This document shows positions 62,807-64,000 of a DNA stretch of 64,000 nt, one piece after another. A program made the translations under genes and the position numbers. Each line of letters starts with the position of its first letter. The stretch's first letter is position 1. Below the pieces are notes generated by a model. That model saw nothing but the letters and a program-made list of their open reading frames with translations. It did not search any database and was not told where the DNA came from. The stretch is from DASRIA01 sp963768885 (GTDB taxonomy: Bacteria; Actinomycetota; Thermoleophilia; Solirubrobacterales; JBBDJG01). The stretch lies in assembly GCA_963768885.1 (NCBI GenBank), contig CAVYJN010000006.1, positions 868,001 through 932,000 of the forward strand. Direction: 5' to 3'.

Positions 62807-63937
62807 ATGAGCGGTTCCAGTGAGCGGATACGTGTCGGCGATCGCCTCGAGCACGCGATCGAGTCGCGCGCGGACGTGGCGGAGGAGATCGAGCGCGGGG
62901 AGCGCACGCAGCCGCCGCGGCGCTCGCTGCGGCGGACCGCGTTCTGGCTCGCGCTCACCGGGGTGTCGCTGTACCTGGTCGCGCCGAGCGTGCTCCAGGT
63001 CGCGGGATCGTGGAACGACCTCGACCAGGTCGCGCCGTGGTGGTTCGCCGCGATGGCGCTGCTCCAGGGGGCCGCGCTCGCGAGCCTGTGGGAGCTGCAG
63101 CGGCTCGCCGTGCACGTGCGCGCGTGGCGACCGGTGATCTCCTCCCAGCTCGCGGGCAACGCGCTCGCCAAGGTCGCGCCGGGCGGCGGCGCCGTCGGTG
63201 CCGCGCTGCAGTACAAGATGCTCGTGCAGGCCGGCGTGGAGCGCGGGCGCGCCGTCGCGGGCCTGACGGCGGCCAATCTGCTCGTGCTCGGGGTGGTGCT
63301 CGCCCTTCCCGTGCTCGCCGTGCCGGCGATCGTGCGCGGCGTGGTGCCGCGCACCCTCACGGAGACGACGATCGCGGGGCTCGCCGTTTTCGCGGTGCTG
63401 CTCGCGGTCGCGACCCTGTTGCTGGCCCGCGACGGCGCCCTGGCCTGGGTGGGGAGGACCGTGCAGCGCGCGCGCAACCGGCTGCGGCGCGGCTCCCCTC
63501 CGCTCACGCGCCTGCCGGAGCGGCTGCTGCGTGAGCGCAACCGCGTGCTCGGAACGCTCGGCCCGCGCTGGAAGCGGGCGCTCGCCGCGACGGTCGGGCG
63601 CTGGGCGTTCGACTACGCGACGCTGCTGGCGGCGCTCGCCGCGGTCGGCTCGACGCCCCGTCCCGCGCTCGTGCTGCTGGCCTTCTGCGCGGCGCAGCTG
63701 CTGGCCCAAATCCCGGCCACGCCCGGAGGGCTCGGCTTCGTGGAGGCCGGCCTCACGGCGACGCTCGCGCTCGCCGGGGTGTCGGCGGGCGACGCGCTGC
63801 TCGCGACTTTCGCGTACCGCCTGTTCACCTACTGGCTGCCGCTCCCGCTCGGCCTGCTCGGCGCCGTGCTGCACCGCCGCCGCTACGGGACCGACCAGGC
63901 CCTACGGCAGGCGACCGAACCAGAGCATCGACAGTAG
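62807..63937 (+). CDS. Lysylphosphatidylglycerol synthase TM-like (UPF0104) membrane protein
   Basis: The protein has 376 residues and about eight membrane helices. The basic N-terminal 45 residues are cytoplasmic. Family features are LAGNALAKVAPGGGAVGAAL (glycine-rich loop), RAVAGLTAANLLVLGVVLAL and QLLAQIPATPGGLGFVEAGL. These proteins resemble the flippase part of MprF and may move lipid or polyprenyl carriers. ATG 62807 is preferred; 62783 and 62795 are in frame, but they overlap the divergent gene's start region. Confidence 0.82.
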   Translation: MSGSSERIRVGDRLEHAIESRADVAEEIERGERTQPPRRSLRRTAFWLALTGVSLYLVAPSVLQVAGSWNDLDQVAPWWFAAMALLQGAALASLWELQRLAVHVRAWRPVISSQLAGNALAKVAPGGGAVGAALQYKMLVQAGVERGRAVAGLTAANLLVLGVVLALPVLAVPAIVRGVVPRTLTETTIAGLAVFAVLLAVATLLLARDGALAWVGRTVQRARNRLRRGSPPLTRLPERLLRERNRVLGTLGPRWKRALAATVGRWAFDYATLLAALAAVGSTPRPALVLLAFCAAQLLAQIPATPGGLGFVEAGLTATLALAGVSAGDALLATFAYRLFTYWLPLPLGLLGAVLHRRRYGTDQALRQATEPEHRQ

Positions 63938-64000
63938 GCCGCCGGCCAGCATGAATCCGAGCGCCCCGCCCGCGAACGCGGCCGTGATCTCGCGCTTCTC
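63902..64000 (-). CDS. Fragment of a membrane protein cut by the window edge
   Basis: On the minus strand an open frame enters from the window end and stops with TAG at 63902-63904. The 32 visible residues include ITAAFAGGALGFMLAGGLLS and end WFGRLP, a single membrane helix at a C-terminus. It overlaps the convergent gene by 36 nt. The protein family cannot be named from so little sequence. Confidence 0.4.
   Translation of the reverse strand, partial: EKREITAAFAGGALGFMLAGGLLSMLWFGRLP

Noticed and set aside
1..64000. CRISPR arrays, insertion sequences or prophage
   Set aside because: No regularly spaced repeats, transposase or phage structural genes were seen. The holin-family domain at 48 kb belongs to a chromosomal membrane enzyme family.

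Overview
The window is very GC-rich, almost fully coding DNA from a Gram-positive actinobacterium, most likely of the class Thermoleophilia (Solirubrobacterales type); the taxon is an inference. The supporting signs are a division/cell-wall (dcw) cluster with mraZ and ftsQ-ftsZ but no ftsA, a MurE with the meso-diaminopimelate motif DNPR, a minimal Tad pilus locus, a mycobacterial-type GH15 trehalase, a true formylglycine-generating enzyme, and families typical of actinobacteria (DUF7144, DUF6325, SHOCT, PucR).

Layout. 1-0.8 kb: non-coding start with a strong terminator hairpin, then a STAS anti-anti-sigma protein. 0.9-6.0 kb: OmpR-type response regulator, small histidine kinase and Tad genes cpaB-cpaF-tadB-tadC, each overlapping the next by 4 nt. 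6.0-7.0 kb: a 2TM protein and a HAD hydrolase. 7.1-23.7 kb: the dcw cluster mraZ-rsmH-ftsL-ftsI-(membrane protein)-murE-murF-mraY-murD-ftsW-murG-murC-murB-ftsQ-ftsZ, opened by phased GTGGG repeats and closed by a hairpin. 23.9-28.3 kb: LURP-one protein, an FAD oxidoreductase plus methyltransferase pair resembling tuberculostearic (10-methyl fatty) acid synthesis, a lipoprotein and a CYTH-like protein. 28.4-42.2 kb: type I sulfatase, two AI-2E family permeases, YihY, a PucR regulator, a PAS histidine kinase with a NarL-type regulator, a lone receiver, a ClC channel and a K+ channel. 42.2-48.4 kb, minus strand: a six-gene run (holin-phosphodiesterase fusion, YrhK-like, DUF6325, SHOCT, glutamate decarboxylase, cation/proton antiporter). 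48.5-61.5 kb, plus strand: sugar kinase, aldose epimerase, G6PDH, trehalase-type GH15, GMC oxidoreductase, NDH-2, cytochrome bd (cydAB), cyclase and DUF389, mostly with touching or overlapping ends. 62-64 kb: formylglycine-generating enzyme, a flippase-like membrane protein and a gene fragment at the edge.

How the genes work together. The dcw cluster makes lipid II and the divisome. The plus-strand run at 49-60 kb can be read as one route: trehalose or maltosides to glucose, to glucose-6-phosphate oxidation, with electrons passing through NDH-2 (and perhaps the GMC enzyme) to quinol and cytochrome bd. Glutamate decarboxylase, the antiporter, the ClC protein and the K+ channel within 6 kb suggest proton or ion stress defence. 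The formylglycine-generating enzyme could mature the sulfatase 33 kb away.

Quality caveat. About 40 single-base frame changes, nearly all +1, interrupt otherwise well-conserved genes, with the densest run at 48.6-55.7 kb. Each piece keeps clean conserved sequence, and removing the extra bases restores whole codon counts. I treat them as probable sequence errors, and coordinates of these genes span all the pieces.
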